Source: Chelativorans sp. Marseille-P2723 | Lineage (GTDB): Bacteria > Pseudomonadota > Alphaproteobacteria > Rhizobiales > Rhizobiaceae | Assembly (NCBI RefSeq): GCF_902809845.1 | Contig: NZ_CADDWI010000012.1 | Span: 214,634-278,633 of the forward strand | Length of the DNA stretch: 64,000 nucleotides | Reading direction: 5' to 3' | Shown: one piece after another, positions 18,887 to 28,331 of the stretch | Position numbering within the stretch: the first letter of the stretch is position 1 | How the letters are laid out: each line of letters starts with the position of its first letter | The notes under the pieces: model-generated | The model's database searches: none | Seen by the model: only the letters and a program-made list of their open reading frames with translations | What the model was told of the DNA's origin: nothing | Made by a program: the position numbers and the translations under genes

Positions 18887-19768
18887 CTACCGCGTCGGGA
18901 CTGGCGGATTCTCGCGATAATCGTAGAAGCCACGGCCCGTCTTGCGTCCCAGCCACCCCGCCTCGACATATTTCACGAGCAGCGGACAGGGCCGGTACTT
19001 CGAGTCTGCAAGCCCCTCATAGAGGACCTGCATGATCGAAAGGCAGGTGTCGAGGCCGATGAAGTCGGCAAGCTGTAGCGGCCCCATCGGATGGTTGGCG
19101 CCGAGCTTCATTGCCGTATCAATTGCCTCAACAGAGCCAACGCCTTCATAAAGGGTGTAAATTGCCTCGTTGATCATCGGCAGAAGAATGCGGTTGACGA
19201 TGAAGGCCGGAAAGTCCTCGGCCACGGTGATCGTCTTGTCGAGGCTTTCAACGAATGCGCGTGCACTCTCGAAGGTCGAATCTTCCGTGGCAATGCCGCG
19301 CACCAGTTCGACGAGCTTCATGACCGGAACCGGATTCATGAAGTGAATGCCGATGAAACGTTCCGGCCTGTCGGTCTGGGCGGCCAGCCTCGTGATGGAG
19401 ATCGAGGATGTATTGGTAGCGACCAGCGCTTCAGGATTGAGAATGGGGCATAGCTGCGCAAAAATCTTGCGCTTTACCGACTCGTCCTCGGTCGCCGCCT
19501 CGATGACGAGATCGACTTCCGCCAGGTCTTCCATGCTGCTGGCCGGCAAGATGCGCCCGAGGCTCTCCTGGCGCGTGCTCTCGTTGAGCTTGCCCGAAGA
19601 GACCTGCCGCGCCATGTTGCCGCTGATGGTCGCGATGCCAGCCTCGATACGCTCGCCGGACACGTCATAAAGTTTGACCTGATAGCCGGCAAGCGCCGCG
19701 ACATGAGCAATACCGCTGCCCATTTGGCCCGCGCCAATGACACCCACTGTCTTGATGTTGCCCGTCAT
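18887..19768 (-). CDS. 3-hydroxybutyryl-CoA dehydrogenase
   Basis: Oxidises 3-hydroxyacyl-CoA to 3-ketoacyl-CoA with NAD+. The 293-residue product has the N-terminal dinucleotide fold VIGAGQMGSGIAHV, the catalytic His in GIHFMNPVPVMKL, and the C-terminal dimerisation domain with NHPMGPLQLADFIGLD. I chose the ATG at 19768, which puts the Rossmann fold near the N-terminus; the frame is open 18 codons further. It lies downstream of etfB and etfA on the same strand with a 119-base gap. The reverse, biosynthetic direction (PHB metabolism) cannot be excluded. Confidence 0.92.
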   Translation of the reverse strand: MTGNIKTVGVIGAGQMGSGIAHVAALAGYQVKLYDVSGERIEAGIATISGNMARQVSSGKLNESTRQESLGRILPASSMEDLAEVDLVIEAATEDESVKRKIFAQLCPILNPEALVATNTSSISITRLAAQTDRPERFIGIHFMNPVPVMKLVELVRGIATEDSTFESARAFVESLDKTITVAEDFPAFIVNRILLPMINEAIYTLYEGVGSVEAIDTAMKLGANHPMGPLQLADFIGLDTCLSIMQVLYEGLADSKYRPCPLLVKYVEAGWLGRKTGRGFYDYRENPPVPTR

Positions 19769-19887
19769 GCCTGTCCCGTCGCGGAGCCGAACCTCTCCGC
19801 CCTCTGTTATGGTGCGCCGCAAAATAAAGGGGCGGGATAGTCCCGTCTACCCCGCCCTGCAAGATTGTGCATGCGCTGAAACGTTTG

Positions 19888-20817
19888 TCAAAGCGCCTTT
19901 TCTAGCTCAGGCAGCACCGTGAAGAGGTCGGCTACAAGACCGTAGTCGGCAACCTGGAAAATCGGTGCCTCCTCGTCCTTGTTGATGGCAACGATGACCT
20001 TCGAATCCTTCATGCCGGCCAGATGCTGGATAGCGCCGGATATGCCGGCGGCGATGTATAGATCAGGCGCCACAACCTTGCCCGTCTGGCCTACCTGCCA
20101 GTCGTTCGGCGCGTAACCGGCATCCACTGCCGCGCGGCTGGCGCCTACTGCCGCTCCCAGCTTGTCCGCCAGCGGCAGGAGTACCTCCTGAAACTTCTCT
20201 GCCGAACCGAGCGCTCTGCCACCGGAAATAATGATCCGCGCGGAGGTGAGCTCCGGACGATCGCTCGCGGCAATCCTGTTCTCCACAAAAGTGGAAAGAC
20301 CCGGATCCGCCGCTGCCGCGACCGTTTCCACGGAAGCGGAACCGCCCTCGCCAGCAGCCTGAAAAGAGGCGGTGCGCACGGTAATCACACGCTTCGGATC
20401 GGTGGATTCCACTGTCTGGATCGCGTTGCCGGCATAGATCGGCCGTTTGAAGGTCGTTGCGTTCACCACCTCGATGATGTCGGAAACCTGCATCACGTCA
20501 AGCAGAGCCGCGACGCGAGGCAGCACGTTCTTGCCCGTCGTCGTCGCAGGCGCGACGATTGTGTCGTAACTGTCCGCCAACGCGATGATGGTGGCGGCGA
20601 AAGGTTCCGCAAGACGTTCGGCAAGTGCCGGGCTCTCGGCGAGGAGCACCTTGCGCACGCCCGCCAGCCTGGCTGCCGCGTCGGCCGCGGCTTTCGCTTC
20701 CTGACCCGCAACGAGAATATCGATGTCGGAGCCGATCTTCTGTGCCGCTGAAAGAGCCTTGGCCGTCTGGTCGGAGAGCGCGTTGTTATCGTGTTCGGCG
20801 ATGAGGAGAATTGCCAT
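19888..20817 (-). CDS. etfA: electron transfer flavoprotein subunit alpha
   Basis: Large ETF subunit of 309 residues, which binds FAD and passes electrons from acyl-CoA dehydrogenases to ETF:quinone oxidoreductase. The C-terminal FAD-binding domain is clear: [13 protein letters not shown] near residue 198, then [16 protein letters not shown]. It lies 26 bases after etfB, so the two subunits are co-transcribed. Confidence 0.95.
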   Translation of the reverse strand: MAILLIAEHDNNALSDQTAKALSAAQKIGSDIDILVAGQEAKAAADAAARLAGVRKVLLAESPALAERLAEPFAATIIALADSYDTIVAPATTTGKNVLPRVAALLDVMQVSDIIEVVNATTFKRPIYAGNAIQTVESTDPKRVITVRTASFQAAGEGGSASVETVAAAADPGLSTFVENRIAASDRPELTSARIIISGGRALGSAEKFQEVLLPLADKLGAAVGASRAAVDAGYAPNDWQVGQTGKVVAPDLYIAAGISGAIQHLAGMKDSKVIVAINKDEEAPIFQVADYGLVADLFTVLPELEKAL

Positions 20818-20843
20818 CTCTTCCCGTCCTTTCCTGCTGCGGC

Positions 20844-21593
20844 CTAAAGTACGCCAGCTTCGTTCTTGAGCTTGTCGACGAGCTCGGCCACGGAACCGAC
20901 CTTGATGCCTGCCTTGCGGCCGGCGGGCTCCTCGGTTTTCAGGACCTTAAGCCGTGTCTTCACCTCGACGCCGTAATCGGCAGAGGTCTTCTCGTCGAGC
21001 GGCTTCTTCTTGGCCTTCATGATGTTGGGCAACGAGGCATAGCGGGGTTCGTTAAGCCTCAAGTCCGTCGTCACGATGGCCGGCAGCTTCAGTTCGACCA
21101 CCTGCAGACCGCCGTCCACTTCGCGTGTCACCGACACAGTTCCATCGCCGATCACCACCTCGGAGGCGAAGGTGCCCTGCGCCCAGCCGAGAAGAGCGGC
21201 CAGCATCTGACCTGTCTGGTTCGAGTCGTCGTCAATAGCTTGCTTTCCGAGAATGACGAGGCCGGGCTTTTCTTCCTCGGCCACGCCCTTCAGGATCTTC
21301 GCGACATCGAGCGGCTCTACCGGCTCGTCCGATTTGACGAGGATAGCACGGTCAGCACCCATGGCGAGGGCTGTGCGCAGCGTCTCCTGCGCTTGTGCCG
21401 GGCCGATCGACACAACCACGATCTCCTCGACTTTGCCGGCCTCCTTAAGGCGAATCGCCTCTTCGACTGCAATTTCGTCGAACGGGTTCATCGCCATCTT
21501 AACATTTGCAAGTTCGACGCCAGAACCATCCGCCTTTACGCGCGGCTTGACATTCGCGTCGATCACACGCTTCACAGGTACAATGACCTTCAT
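20844..21593 (-). CDS. etfB: electron transfer flavoprotein subunit beta
   Basis: Small ETF subunit of 249 residues, with the typical [14 protein letters not shown] start and the AMP-binding signature region [24 protein letters not shown] segment near residue 195 (here [20 protein letters not shown]). The ATG at 21593 gives the conserved N-terminus; the frame runs 14 codons further upstream without support. First gene of the etfBA pair. Confidence 0.95.
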   Translation of the reverse strand: MKVIVPVKRVIDANVKPRVKADGSGVELANVKMAMNPFDEIAVEEAIRLKEAGKVEEIVVVSIGPAQAQETLRTALAMGADRAILVKSDEPVEPLDVAKILKGVAEEEKPGLVILGKQAIDDDSNQTGQMLAALLGWAQGTFASEVVIGDGTVSVTREVDGGLQVVELKLPAIVTTDLRLNEPRYASLPNIMKAKKKPLDEKTSADYGVEVKTRLKVLKTEEPAGRKAGIKVGSVAELVDKLKNEAGVL

Positions 21594-21788
21594 GCGTAAC
21601 ACCCCTTCACTTCCGCTCCCCGGATAAGCGGGCAATCGCGCCGGCTGCCATTCTCGTCATGCGGCAGAAAATCAGACAGCGAGCCCGCCCGCGCTGCGAG
21701 CCGGCGGGACCGTAGTTAGGCTTGACCCGCGCGTCAATACGATCAGTACACATGGTACGATTTACGCAGCAGGGCGTTATGTCGCGGC

Positions 21789-22502
21789 CTAGTCTAGTCT
21801 TGCTGCCTTTGGCGTGACGAGGTTCCGGTCGAAGAGCGGCACGCCGGGCCTTCGCAGAAACACGACAAGGACCGCCCCCGCAACGATGCCGCCGATATGG
21901 GCCGCCCATGAAACCTGATCCTCAGGAAAGGCGAGGAACATAACGAATTGTGTGCTTATCCACAGCGCCAGCGCAATATATGCTGGCATGCGTAGCGGGA
22001 TGCGGGCGAAGGCCAGAACCCAAAGCTTTACGCGGGGGTGCAGGATTAGATAGGCGCTGATAAGACCAGCGACCGCGCCGGAAGCTCCGATAAGGGGCGA
22101 CTGCGAATCTGGCAGTGTAATACCATGAAAGGCAGCTCCCGCCGCCGCGCAGGCAAGGTAGAAAACAAGAAAACGGAAGTGGCCGACGGCGTCCTCGACA
22201 TTATCGCCAAATACCCAAAGAAACAGCATGTTGCCGCCCAGGTGCAGAATGTCGCCGTGAATGAAGGCGTAGGTGAAGTAGGTCAGCGGCCATGGCACCA
22301 GTTCGAGCTCCGGCGGGAGCATGGCAAGCTCGTTGGCCACAGAGGGGATGTAGCCCAGGCTTATCGCGGCAAGCTGCGTGAACTGCATTCCGCCCATCGA
22401 GGTCGTAAGCCAGACACCGATGTTCAGGGCAATGATGGCGAGCGTCACATATTGCAGCCTGATATGGCGCAGGTGGTTGGCGTCGTGGATTGGTATGAAC
22501 AC
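21789..22502 (-). CDS. rhomboid-family intramembrane serine protease
   Basis: A 237-residue membrane protein with about six hydrophobic segments. The catalytic Ser is in GASGAVAGLISAY and the catalytic His in the last helix, AAHIGGIVAG. WVFGDNVEDAVG after the first loop is also typical of bacterial rhomboids. It would cleave membrane proteins within or near the bilayer; its substrate is unknown. The gene starts with GTG, 27 bases after the adenosyltransferase gene, so co-transcription with it is likely. A 195-base gap separates it from etfB. Confidence 0.9.
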   Translation of the reverse strand: MFIPIHDANHLRHIRLQYVTLAIIALNIGVWLTTSMGGMQFTQLAAISLGYIPSVANELAMLPPELELVPWPLTYFTYAFIHGDILHLGGNMLFLWVFGDNVEDAVGHFRFLVFYLACAAAGAAFHGITLPDSQSPLIGASGAVAGLISAYLILHPRVKLWVLAFARIPLRMPAYIALALWISTQFVMFLAFPEDQVSWAAHIGGIVAGAVLVVFLRRPGVPLFDRNLVTPKAARLD

Positions 22503-22529
22503 TGAATTTTCTCAGCCAAAGCCCGCCCT

Positions 22530-23111
22530 TCAGCGGTATTGGCCCGGCACCCAGAGCACATCCCTAGCGCCATTGTCATTAAGGACTCTGGCTGCAACGA
22601 AGAGAAAATCGGAAAGCCGGTTGACATAGCGAACCACCTCGGCGCCGACGGTTTCCTCCGGCCTGCTGGCGAGTCCCACGATCAGCCGCTCCGCCCTTCG
22701 CGTCACCGTACGGGCAAGGTGAAGGGCGGCAGCGGCAGGAGACCCTCCGGGCAAGACAAAGGAGGTGAGCGGCGCCAGGTCGGCGTTGAGCATGTCGATT
22801 TCCTTTTCCAGCCGCTCCACCTGCGAAGCTATGATCCGCAGGGCACCCGCACCGCCTTTCCTGCTTTCTTCCAGAGTGGCAAGATCGGCGCCGAGATCGA
22901 ACAGATCGTTCTGGATCCGTTTAAGCATGGCGTCGATTTCGGGATGCGCTTCTGCGGTATGCACGCGGGCCATCCCGATGCACGCGCTCGCCTCGTCTAT
23001 GGTGCCATAGGCGGCAACGCGAAGATCGCTCTTCTTGCGACGCTCGCCGCCCGTAAGGCCCGTCGTGCCATCGTCGCCGGTCCGCGTGTAAATCTTGTTG
23101 ATCTTGACCAT
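22530..23111 (-). CDS. PduO-type ATP:cob(I)alamin adenosyltransferase
   Basis: Transfers the adenosyl group of ATP to cob(I)alamin, making the coenzyme form of B12. The 193-residue product begins MVKINKIYTRTGDDGTTGL, whose TRTGDDG-T-GL is the ATP-binding loop of the PduO/MMAB class. The active-site region SFVLPGGSPAAAALHLART and a conserved RRAERLIV follow. The genome also encodes cobaltochelatase subunits in this window, so the organism probably makes B12 itself. It lies between the HIG1 gene and the rhomboid gene on one strand. Confidence 0.92.
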   Translation of the reverse strand: MVKINKIYTRTGDDGTTGLTGGERRKKSDLRVAAYGTIDEASACIGMARVHTAEAHPEIDAMLKRIQNDLFDLGADLATLEESRKGGAGALRIIASQVERLEKEIDMLNADLAPLTSFVLPGGSPAAAALHLARTVTRRAERLIVGLASRPEETVGAEVVRYVNRLSDFLFVAARVLNDNGARDVLWVPGQYR

Positions 23112-23133
23112 CGGCGCACCCTCCCCGGCGTCT

Positions 23134-23331
23134 TCAATTGCCTGACTGGCTATACCACATTGCCAGAACGATCAGCACGATCGCGACGAATTGCAAGACC
23201 ACTCGGGCTTGCATCAGCTTGTTCGAGGTATTGCCCGAGCCGCCGCGCAACATGTTGATAAGCCCCCGTATGAGAACGAAGACCACAGCGACCATGACAG
23301 CGACTGCGAAAAGATTGAAGACGGTCGACAT
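23134..23331 (-). CDS. HIG1-domain twin-transmembrane protein
   Basis: A 65-residue protein made of two membrane helices (about residues 5-25 and 45-62) joined by a short basic loop containing QARVVLQ. This architecture matches the HIG1 domain family, which in mitochondria and some alphaproteobacteria associates with cytochrome c oxidase. It sits 22 bases before the adenosyltransferase gene, so it is probably the first gene of the run that continues to etfBA. The role here is unknown. Confidence 0.75.
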   Translation of the reverse strand: MSTVFNLFAVAVMVAVVFVLIRGLINMLRGGSGNTSNKLMQARVVLQFVAIVLIVLAMWYSQSGN

Positions 23332-23605
23332 GGGCTCTGCTTTCGCTGAAAGGTTTGATGTGTAAGGAAGGCGAATTACTGCCAGACCGGGGAGGTTCCT
23401 GTTAGCAGCGCTGTTCTAGGCATTCCCTCCCCCACCGGCAAGCCGCCAGATAGCTCAGATGATCGAAACGGTGAAGTGACGTGGTGGAGAAAAAGTCGGC
23501 ATATAACGGCAAATCAATGTTTCAGCGCCACGACTTCCCCCGCGACTTGCCTATAGGCGCAAGGGGTTCACATTCTCTGCACCCAGAAAGCGGAAAGGAA
23601 CCATA

Positions 23606-24457
23606 GTGCGAAAATGGGTGGTGCTGAGGCGGATCGCCGCGGATGCGTTCGGCCACTTCAATGCCGATGATGGCTGGGCCATGGCGAGCCATGTGGCTGT
23701 TAGCGCCATCATGGCGCTCTTCCCCTTCCTCATTTTCGCCACGGCTCTGGCAAGTTTTCTCGGTGCCGACGCCTTCGCCGATACGGCTGTCCACATCGTC
23801 TTCGACACCTGGCCCAAGGAGATTGCCGAGCCCATCGCCGCCGAAGTGGTGAACGTGCTGAGCGTGAGGCGGGGTGGAGTTCTCACCTTTGGGGTATTGG
23901 TTGCCGCCTTCTTCGCCTCGAACGGAGTTGAAGCGGTGCGCGCATCGCTCAACCGGGCCTATCGGGTGGAGGAGAACCGGCCTTTCGTCTTCCTGCGGCT
24001 TCAGAGCCTGGCTTTCGTGCTGATCGCGACGTTCGGCTTCCTGGCCATCAGCCTGCTTCTGGTGATAGCCCCGGTCGTGGCTGGAATCGCAGTTTCACGC
24101 CTTGATTGGCTCGAACCATATATGGGCACCATCAATCTGTGGCGATATGTGATCGCTTTCGTGGTTCTGGTGCTTTCGCTTGTCGTCGTTCACATTTGGC
24201 TGCCGGCGGGGCGCCGGACATTGAGGGACATTCTGCCGGGGATCGTCTTCACCTTGCTCGGCTGGTTCGCAGGTTCCAGCGTCTTTGCCGCCTATCTTTC
24301 CCGTTTCAGCAGCTATGCCAACACTTATGCGGGGCTCGCCTCGATCATGATCGCCGTGATGTTTCTCTACATCATCTCTGCCATCTTCATCCTGGGCGGC
24401 GAAATCAATGCGGCGATCATGCGCTACCGTAAAGCCAGGCGCGGCATCCGCACCTGA
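23606..24457 (+). CDS. YihY/BrkB-family inner-membrane protein
   Basis: A 283-residue protein with about six membrane helices of the YihY/BrkB family. Family features include GWAMASHVAVSAIMALFPF early, FFASNGVEAVRASLNRAYRV in the middle, and a C-terminal YSRFSSYANTYAGLASIMIA-like segment. It is annotated in other species as a putative ribonuclease BN by mistake; its true role is unknown. The gene begins with GTG behind an AAAGGAAC box. About 270 bases upstream contain no other gene. Confidence 0.88.
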   Translation: MRKWVVLRRIAADAFGHFNADDGWAMASHVAVSAIMALFPFLIFATALASFLGADAFADTAVHIVFDTWPKEIAEPIAAEVVNVLSVRRGGVLTFGVLVAAFFASNGVEAVRASLNRAYRVEENRPFVFLRLQSLAFVLIATFGFLAISLLLVIAPVVAGIAVSRLDWLEPYMGTINLWRYVIAFVVLVLSLVVVHIWLPAGRRTLRDILPGIVFTLLGWFAGSSVFAAYLSRFSSYANTYAGLASIMIAVMFLYIISAIFILGGEINAAIMRYRKARRGIRT

Positions 24458-24788
24458 ACACACTTCGCCAGGAGTCAAAACGCTGTTTTGCTAGCGAATT
24501 TCCATCCGTGTCGTTTTCTGGTCGCTTCTCCTTCGCGCTGAACACCATCCTCAAGGGATCTGGTTTCTGGGCCGGCGAGAAACGGCGCAGGCGTAACATG
24601 CGGGTTCTTCCATCTACGCAGGCAACCGTTAGCAGCCATCTACGAGGGCAATCTTTACGGTGCGCGCTTCGGCCTCGAGGGCGTTCTCGTGGAAATTGCC
24701 GGCGGCTTCATCCTGCTCTGGTTGTCCTTTGAAAGAGCACTTAATTGGATGGTCTGGTGAGTGAAGGAAGGTAAACACCTTTCTCTAT
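24458..24788 (+). other. intergenic stretch with orphan coding-like fragment
   Basis: The stretch between the YihY gene and gluQ has no complete gene. From 24629 to a TGA at 24758-24760 one plus-strand frame reads LAAIYEGNLYGARFGLEGVL, then a hydrophobic segment VEIAGGFILLWLSF and the end RALNWMVW. This looks like the C-terminus of a real membrane protein. The same frame upstream has no ATG, GTG or TTG before a stop near 24540. It is probably the remains of a deleted or frameshifted gene. No homologue is recognised. Confidence 0.3.
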
Positions 24789-25673
24789 TCAGGGGATTCC
24801 CAGCCCCACCATCCGGGCTATGTCGCGCGGCTCGGCCCCTGCCGCCCGCAAGGCGGCAATGCTCGTGTCGCCCTGACTTTTCGACAATTTCCGTCCACTC
24901 GCATCAAGGATGAGCGCGTGGTGGTGGTATCGCGGCACCGGCAGCCCCAGAAGCTCCTGCAACAGGCGATGAACGGCGGTGACCTGGAACAGGTCGCGCC
25001 CGCGGACCACATGGGTAATGCCTTGCAGCGCATCGTCCACCACCACGGCCAGATGGTAGCTTGCGGGCAGATCCCTGCGCGCGATTACCACGTCGCCCCA
25101 AAGTTCCGGCTGCGCGATGACGAGCCCGGTCTCGCCCTTCGAACCGCTCCCGCTTTCCTCCCATGCCAGATTTCGGCCGGCATGGGAGCAGGCGGCTGCC
25201 ATGTCGATGCGCCAGGCAAATGGCTCCCCCTCCGCCATCCGACGACGGCGCTCCGCCGTTGAGCGCTGCCGGTCCACCGGCGGGAACAGAGGCGCATCCT
25301 CGGGGTCACGTGGCCATGGCACCCCTTTGGCCTCGCAATCAGAAATATACGCGCGCACCTCGCCCCTGGTCATGAAGGAGGGATAGACGATCTCGGCATC
25401 GATCAGATTCTGGAGCGCCTCGGCATAGTCATCGAAATGTTCCGACTGGCGGCGCACCGGCTCTTCCCACTCGATGCCAAGCCAGGAAAGGTCGCGGTAA
25501 ATGCCCTCCTCCAAATAACGAGAGCAGCGAGCAATATCGATGTCCTCGATGCGTAGCAGGAAACGCCCTTCCTCGGCTTGGGCCATTGAGAAATTGAGTA
25601 ATGCCGAATAGGCGTGCCCCAAATGAAGGGGACCGTTTGAGCTTGGTGCGAAGCGCAGGACAGGTACCGTCAT
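24789..25673 (-). CDS. gluQ: glutamyl-Q tRNA(Asp) synthetase
   Basis: Truncated glutamyl-tRNA synthetase paralogue that attaches glutamate to the queuosine base at position 34 of tRNA-Asp. The 294-residue product has the HIGH-like motif PLHLGHAYSAL near residue 15 and KLSKSQGD in place of KMSKS near residue 262. It lacks the anticodon-binding domain of GltX, and the length is right for GluQRS. Neighbouring genes are unrelated, with alkA divergent. Confidence 0.92.
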   Translation of the reverse strand: MTVPVLRFAPSSNGPLHLGHAYSALLNFSMAQAEEGRFLLRIEDIDIARCSRYLEEGIYRDLSWLGIEWEEPVRRQSEHFDDYAEALQNLIDAEIVYPSFMTRGEVRAYISDCEAKGVPWPRDPEDAPLFPPVDRQRSTAERRRRMAEGEPFAWRIDMAAACSHAGRNLAWEESGSGSKGETGLVIAQPELWGDVVIARRDLPASYHLAVVVDDALQGITHVVRGRDLFQVTAVHRLLQELLGLPVPRYHHHALILDASGRKLSKSQGDTSIAALRAAGAEPRDIARMVGLGIP

Positions 25674-25906
25674 GCGTACCCGCTTGCTGCCCTCATCTGT
25701 GCACTACCAATTCGGCGTACGATGGGGATCATGTCTCGCTGTTCGAGCATCGGATATACTGAAACCCGGAATCTGCTTTTTTGTCCAGTACCTGCAACGA
25801 GGCGTGCTCCATTCGGAAGCACAAGGGACGTTGAAAGCTGGATCATCAGAGACGCCTTCTTAATAGGGTTCTTGGTTTCCCGCCGGATGCTGTGTAGGTT
25901 TCCCCG

Positions 25907-26572
25907 ATGGATCCCCAATGGAAAGCGCCCGACCGGATCGAAACGCCAGAGGATATATTGCGCGGGCTCGAAGCCCTCCTTGCACTGGATGGGCGGCTAA
26001 GACCCGTACGCGACATTGCTGGACCGATCCCGTTACGGCGCAACGCGCCCGGCTTCGCCAGTCTTGCCTCGATCATCGCCTCCCAGCAGATCTCGCGGGC
26101 CAGCGCGGTTGCCATCTTTGGCCGGCTCAGCCAGCTCGTCGATCCGCTGACGCCGGAGGGACTTTTATCAGGAGGCGAGGCGGTTATGATACGCGCCGGC
26201 CTTTCGCGCGCGAAACGGACCACCCTTATATCGCTTGCCACCGTCCTTGCTGACGGGACGCTCGACCTTGATGAACTGTCCCTGAAACCGGCCGATGATG
26301 CGCTTGCCGCACTGACCGCCCTGCCCGGTATCGGTCCCTGGACGGCTCAGGTCTATCTTCTGGTATCCGCTGGCCATGCCGACATTTTTCCTGCGGGCGA
26401 TGTCGCACTGCAGGCGGCGGTGGCCCATGCTTTCGGACTCCCATCGCGTCCGGCGATGAAGAGTTTGGCCCTCATGGCCGAATCATGGGCTCCCTGGCGT
26501 TCCGTTGCCGCGCGGCTATTCTGGGCGTATTATCGACAGATCAGGGGCGCAGAAGCAGCGCCTGCGGCATAA
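25907..26572 (+). CDS. alkA: DNA-3-methyladenine glycosylase II (AlkA/HhH-GPD)
   Basis: Base-excision repair glycosylase of 221 residues that removes alkylated purines. The helix-hairpin-helix-GPD signature is complete: LTALPGIGPWTAQVYLLVSA, followed 7-8 residues later by the catalytic Asp in FPAGDVALQAA. It lacks the N-terminal domain of E. coli AlkA, as in the short bacterial class. The start ATG at 25907 lies in a 230-base gap from gluQ. Confidence 0.9.
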   Translation: MDPQWKAPDRIETPEDILRGLEALLALDGRLRPVRDIAGPIPLRRNAPGFASLASIIASQQISRASAVAIFGRLSQLVDPLTPEGLLSGGEAVMIRAGLSRAKRTTLISLATVLADGTLDLDELSLKPADDALAALTALPGIGPWTAQVYLLVSAGHADIFPAGDVALQAAVAHAFGLPSRPAMKSLALMAESWAPWRSVAARLFWAYYRQIRGAEAAPAA

Positions 26573-26698
26573 ATCCTGCAGTATCGCTGAGCTCTTTTAC
26601 GCTCTGGCTGTAGAAAAAGGATAGCTGCTTCACATTTTTGTCGTCACCTGCTTACAGTATTCGCACTGATCGATCTGTCGACTAGGAGCTTCAAAGAC

Positions 26699-27256
26699 GT
26701 GACGATCGCTGTTTCACCGGACGGCCTGCCCGCTCTGGTGCTGAATGCAGATTATAGGCCGCTCAGTTACTATCCCCTGTCGCTTTGGTCGTGGCAGGAC
26801 GCCATAAAGGCCGTGTTTCTCGAACGGGTGAATATTGTCGCCGAGTATGAAGAGACTGTCTCCTCGCCCTCCTTCACCATGCGGGTGCCAAGCGTCATCA
26901 GTCTGAAGACCTATGTGAAACCATCGCGCTATCCTGCCTTCACCCGTTTCAACGTCTTTCTGCGGGACCGCTTTCATTGCCAATATTGCGGGTCAAGGGA
27001 GGAATTGACCTTCGACCATGTCGTGCCGCGCCGGCATGGTGGCGTGACATCATGGGAAAACGTCGTAGCAGCCTGCTCGCCCTGCAATCTTAAAAAGGGC
27101 GGTTTGATGCCCGCGCAGGCGAAGATGTGGCCACAGCAGAAGCCGTACCGCCCCACCGTGCACGACCTTCATAACAATGGGCGGCTTTTCCCGCCCAATT
27201 ATCTGCATGAAAGCTGGATGGACTTTCTATACTGGGACGTCGAACTGGAGCCCTGA
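26699..27256 (+). CDS. HNH endonuclease domain protein
   Basis: A 185-residue protein with a complete HNH nuclease module at about residues 92-135. CQYCGSREELTFDHVVPRR supplies the first Cys pair and catalytic His, and WENVVAACSPCNLKKGG supplies the Asn and second Cys pair. The N-terminal ADYRPLSYYPLSLWSWQDAI is the conserved flank of a chromosomal family widespread in alphaproteobacteria whose role is not known to me. The start is GTG with AGGAGC upstream. The complete IS630 element begins 18 bases after its stop. Confidence 0.85.
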   Translation: MTIAVSPDGLPALVLNADYRPLSYYPLSLWSWQDAIKAVFLERVNIVAEYEETVSSPSFTMRVPSVISLKTYVKPSRYPAFTRFNVFLRDRFHCQYCGSREELTFDHVVPRRHGGVTSWENVVAACSPCNLKKGGLMPAQAKMWPQQKPYRPTVHDLHNNGRLFPPNYLHESWMDFLYWDVELEP

Positions 27257-27274
27257 GCCCACTTACACGACGCC

Positions 27275-28327
27275 CTAGAGTCTTTCATGTTTTGACGGAA
27301 GCGTATCCGGCGTTTGCGAGGTAGTTTGCGCATTCGCCGGGTTCGATGGTTGAGACGAGGTGCCCGATGTGACGCCATGTGTCCTCGACGGTTCGTTTCT
27401 GGGCATGGCGCATCCAGTGCTTGATCTTGGCAAAGGCCTGTTCGATCGGGTTGAGGTCTGGTGAATAGGGCGGCAGGAACCAGAGCCTGGCGCCGGCCGC
27501 CCGGATTGAAGCTCGGACGGTGGCCGACTTGTGGGAACCCAAATTGTCCATAACGACGATGTCGCCGGGTTTGAGGACCGGCACGAGCTGCTGCTCAACA
27601 TAGGCCCGGAAGCACTGTCCGTTGATTGGTCCGTCAAAGACGCAAGGTGCTGTCAGCCCATCGCAGCGCAGCGCGCCCACGAAGGTCAGCGTGCGCCAGT
27701 GACCGTGCGGGGCAAAGCCGCGCAGGCGCTTGCCGCGTGGTCCCCAGCCGCGCAGGGGCGCCATGTTGGTCTTGATCCAGGTTTCGTCGATAAAAACCAG
27801 CCGGTGCGGGTCAAGGCTCGCCTGAAAGGAACGCCAGCGCTGACGCCTGCGCGCTATGTCGGCCCGCGCCTGCTCAAGGGCGAACAGTGTTTTTTTTGAA
27901 CCGAAGCCCCTCGCGCTGCAGAAACTGCCACACGGCATTGTGCGACACCTTCACCCCGCGCGCAGCCAGTTCATCCTTGAGCCGGTGCAGCGACAAATGC
28001 GGCACCTGATTGATGCGCTCGACGATGAACGCCCGGTGCGGCTCGAGCACCCGCTTTCGGTGGCCGCCCATCTTGCCCGGCGCGACCGAGCCCGTCGCAC
28101 GATAACGTTGATGCCACTTCACCACCGAAGAAACCGAGACACCGAACCGGGCGGCCGTCGACCGGCAACTCTCCCCGGCCTCGATCGCTCCAATCACGCG
28201 CTTGCGAAGATCATTGGAAAGAGGTGCTGTCATAAGATGCTGGCCTCCTCTCCAGCCAACATCTTGAATCACAAAAAGGACCCGATGGGAACCCCAACCG
28301 ATTCAGACAAAGAATGAACCGCTCTAG
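27275..28327 (-). mobile_element. complete IS630-family insertion sequence
   Basis: An element of about 1.05 kb inserted between the HNH gene and the M48 protease gene. Both ends carry CTAG, with TA the likely target duplication (27276-27277 and 28325-28326). The ends are imperfect inverted repeats: AGAGTCTTTCATGTTTTGAC on the left and AGAGCGGTTCATTCTTTGTC on the right, read inward. IS630 elements insert at TA and commonly show CTAG, so the boundaries are well supported. It contains one transposase gene in two overlapping frames on the minus strand. The right end stops four bases from the M48 stop codon. Confidence 0.88.
27285..28233 (-). CDS. IS630-family transposase (two frames, programmed frameshift)
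   Basis: The upstream frame (start ATG at 28233, stop at 27874) encodes a helix-turn-helix domain, [19 protein letters not shown], then the linker [16 protein letters not shown]. The downstream frame, to 27285, encodes the DDE catalytic domain: Asp in [11 protein letters not shown], Asp in [13 protein letters not shown], and Glu in [13 protein letters not shown]. The frames overlap around a run of eight A on the coding strand near 27,888-27,895, a typical slippery site. The full protein is therefore likely made by ribosomal frameshifting. All three catalytic residues are present, so the element may be active. Confidence 0.88.
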
Positions 28328-28331
28328 ATTG

